Assembly: GCA_026996955.1 (NCBI GenBank)
Contig: JALWJV010000097.1
Span: forward strand, 1 to 6,289
Direction: 5' to 3'
From: Deltaproteobacteria bacterium
GTDB taxonomy: Bacteria > Desulfobacterota > Dissulfuribacteria > Dissulfuribacterales > QOAL01
Length of the DNA stretch: 6,289 nt
The translations under genes were made by a program, and so were the position numbers. Below the pieces are notes generated by a model. It was given only the letters and a program-made list of their open reading frames with translations, had not been told where the DNA came from and made no database searches. Below, piece by piece: positions 4,925 to 6,289 of this stretch (its first letter is position 1; every line of letters starts with the position of its first letter).

Positions 4925-6289
4925 ATGAACAGAACAGAACAGACAAAAATCAGAAATATTGCAATTATTGCCCATGTTGACCATGGCAAGACCACTCTTG
5001 TAGATGAACTTTTCAAGCAGAGCGGAATGTTCAGGGAAAACCAGGCGGTTGCCGAACGCATCATGGACTCCATGGACCTTGAACGTGAACGCGGAATCAC
5101 CATTACATCAAAAAATGGATCTTTTGTGTACCGGGATCACCTGATCAACATCATTGATACGCCGGGCCACGCCGACTTTGGAGGACAGGTGGAGAGGGTG
5201 CTTCGCATGGCAGACGGCGCCCTCCTGCTGGTGGATGCCCAGGAAGGCCCGATGCCCCAGACCTATTTTGTTCTGAAAAAGGCACTGGCAAACAACCTCC
5301 CCATAATCGTAGTGATAAACAAGATTGACAAGCCTGCTGCACGAAGTCACTGGGCAGTGGACCAGGTATTTGACCTGTTTGTAAAGCTGGATGCACCTGA
5401 TGAAATTCTGGACTTCCAGGTCATCTACTGTTCCGCAAAAGAGGGTTATGCCGTACACGAGCCTGATCAGCAGGGGGAAAACATGAAGCCCCTGATGGAC
5501 ATGATAGTTGAGCATATTCCAGCGCCCCGGGGGGATGAAGATGCGCCCCTGCAGATGCAGGTAAGCACCCTTGACTATTCACCGTATCTTGGCAGGCTTG
5601 GCATCGGAAAGGTGACCAATGGCACCATGAAGATCAACCGGGATGTTGCCGTTGTGCTCAGGGATTCGTCTGTTGTAAAGACAAGAGTTACAAAACTCTT
5701 CAAGTTCTCAGGAAACAACCAGGTACCTGCAGAAGAGGCAGGCCCTGGTGAAATAGTTGCTGTTGCAGGGCTTGATGACATAACCGTGGGCGTCACCTTT
5801 ACTGACCCTGATGACCCCAGACCACTCCCGCTGATAGAGATTGATCCCCCTACAATCTCCATGAACTTCATCCCCAACGACTCTCCCTTTGCCGGAAAGG
5901 AGGGAAAATTTGTCACATCCCGTCACCTTGAGGAACGGCTTCGCCGTGAGACACTGGGTGACGTTGCCCTGAAGGTGGAAGAGCTTGAGGATGCAGTCGG
6001 ATTCAGGGTGTCAGGCAGGGGGGAGCTGCACCTGTCCATCCTGATAGAAAAGATGCGCCGGGAAGGTTATGAATTCCAGGTCACAATGCCCCAGGTCATC
6101 ATGCGCCGGGATGAAAACGGCAACCTCCTTGAACCCTTTGAAAACGTAACAATAGATGTTGACACCAGGTTTCAGGGCGCTGTCATTGAAAGACTGGGTA
6201 ACCTCAAGGGGACCATGCAGGAGATGGAGCAGCGGGGTGAGATGGTTCGAATTGTTTACAAGGTTCCAACAAGGGGACTTCTGGGGTTC
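4925..6289 (+). CDS. typA: Ribosome-associated translational GTPase TypA/BipA (5' part, runs off the window)
   Basis: TypA/BipA is an EF-G-like GTPase that binds 70S ribosomes and supports ribosome assembly and growth under cold and other stress. The first 455 residues of a protein normally about 600 long are present, and the frame is still open at base 6289. G motifs are complete: AHVDHGKT (16-23), switch I ERERGIT (53-59), DTPGH (78-82), NKID (132-135) and SAK (170-172). Then come the beta-barrel domain (about 205-300), the EF-G III-like domain with SPFAGKEGKFVTSR (320-333) and SGRGELHLSILIE (363-375), and the start of the C-terminal region ending PTRGLLGF (448-455). MDSMDLERERGIT and GELHLSILIEKMRREG distinguish TypA from EF-G and LepA. 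The ATG is fixed by an in-frame stop at 4913-4915. The nearest GGAG (4906-4909) is 15 nt away, which is unusually far. The promoter is not evident, so transcription may read through from the M24 gene. Confidence 0.97.
   Translation, partial: MNRTEQTKIRNIAIIAHVDHGKTTLVDELFKQSGMFRENQAVAERIMDSMDLERERGITITSKNGSFVYRDHLINIIDTPGHADFGGQVERVLRMADGALLLVDAQEGPMPQTYFVLKKALANNLPIIVVINKIDKPAARSHWAVDQVFDLFVKLDAPDEILDFQVIYCSAKEGYAVHEPDQQGENMKPLMDMIVEHIPAPRGDEDAPLQMQVSTLDYSPYLGRLGIGKVTNGTMKINRDVAVVLRDSSVVKTRVTKLFKFSGNNQVPAEEAGPGEIVAVAGLDDITVGVTFTDPDDPRPLPLIEIDPPTISMNFIPNDSPFAGKEGKFVTSRHLEERLRRETLGDVALKVEELEDAVGFRVSGRGELHLSILIEKMRREGYEFQVTMPQVIMRRDENGNLLEPFENVTIDVDTRFQGAVIERLGNLKGTMQEMEQRGEMVRIVYKVPTRGLLGF

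Noticed and set aside
5108..5515. Open frames on the minus strand inside typA
   Set aside because: The overlapping typA frame has complete GTPase motifs, so these antisense frames are shadows without recognisable domains or ribosome-binding sites.

Overview
The window carries four protein genes, all on the + strand: the 3' end of an ABC transporter ATPase gene (1-300), a complete clpB (633-3215), a complete M24-family metallopeptidase-like gene (3521-4717), and the first 455 codons of typA/bipA (4925 to the window end). Base composition is moderate. Protein wording, intergenic style and palindromic repeats containing GAGCGAG suggest a Gram-negative bacterium, most likely a Desulfobacterota (deltaproteobacterial) sulfate-reducer type. 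That assignment comes from family resemblance recalled without a database search.

Layout. The ABC ATPase tail belongs to the nitrate/sulfonate/taurine importer type. It is followed by 332 bp of AT-rich non-coding DNA holding one copy of a dispersed repeat (349-404) and two small dyads in front of clpB. clpB ends at a textbook intrinsic terminator (3233-3266). The next gap is filled almost entirely by a 178-bp palindromic element (3308-3485). One end of this element matches the upstream repeat in opposite orientation, so clpB is bracketed by an inverted pair. The M24 gene starts just downstream of the element and lacks a recognisable Shine-Dalgarno. Between M24 and typA lies a long, nearly continuous RNA hairpin (4750-4849) that would bury a good Shine-Dalgarno and the GTG start of a possible 26-codon leader ORF ending 9 nt before typA.

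Functional theme. ClpB (protein disaggregase) and TypA (ribosome-associated stress GTPase) are both stress-related, but terminators, repeats and spacing argue against one operon. Nothing here looks like a new defence or biosynthetic system. The material most worth a second look is non-coding: the clpB-flanking repeat family, with evidence that one copy was split by an insertion, and the foldback structure ahead of typA.
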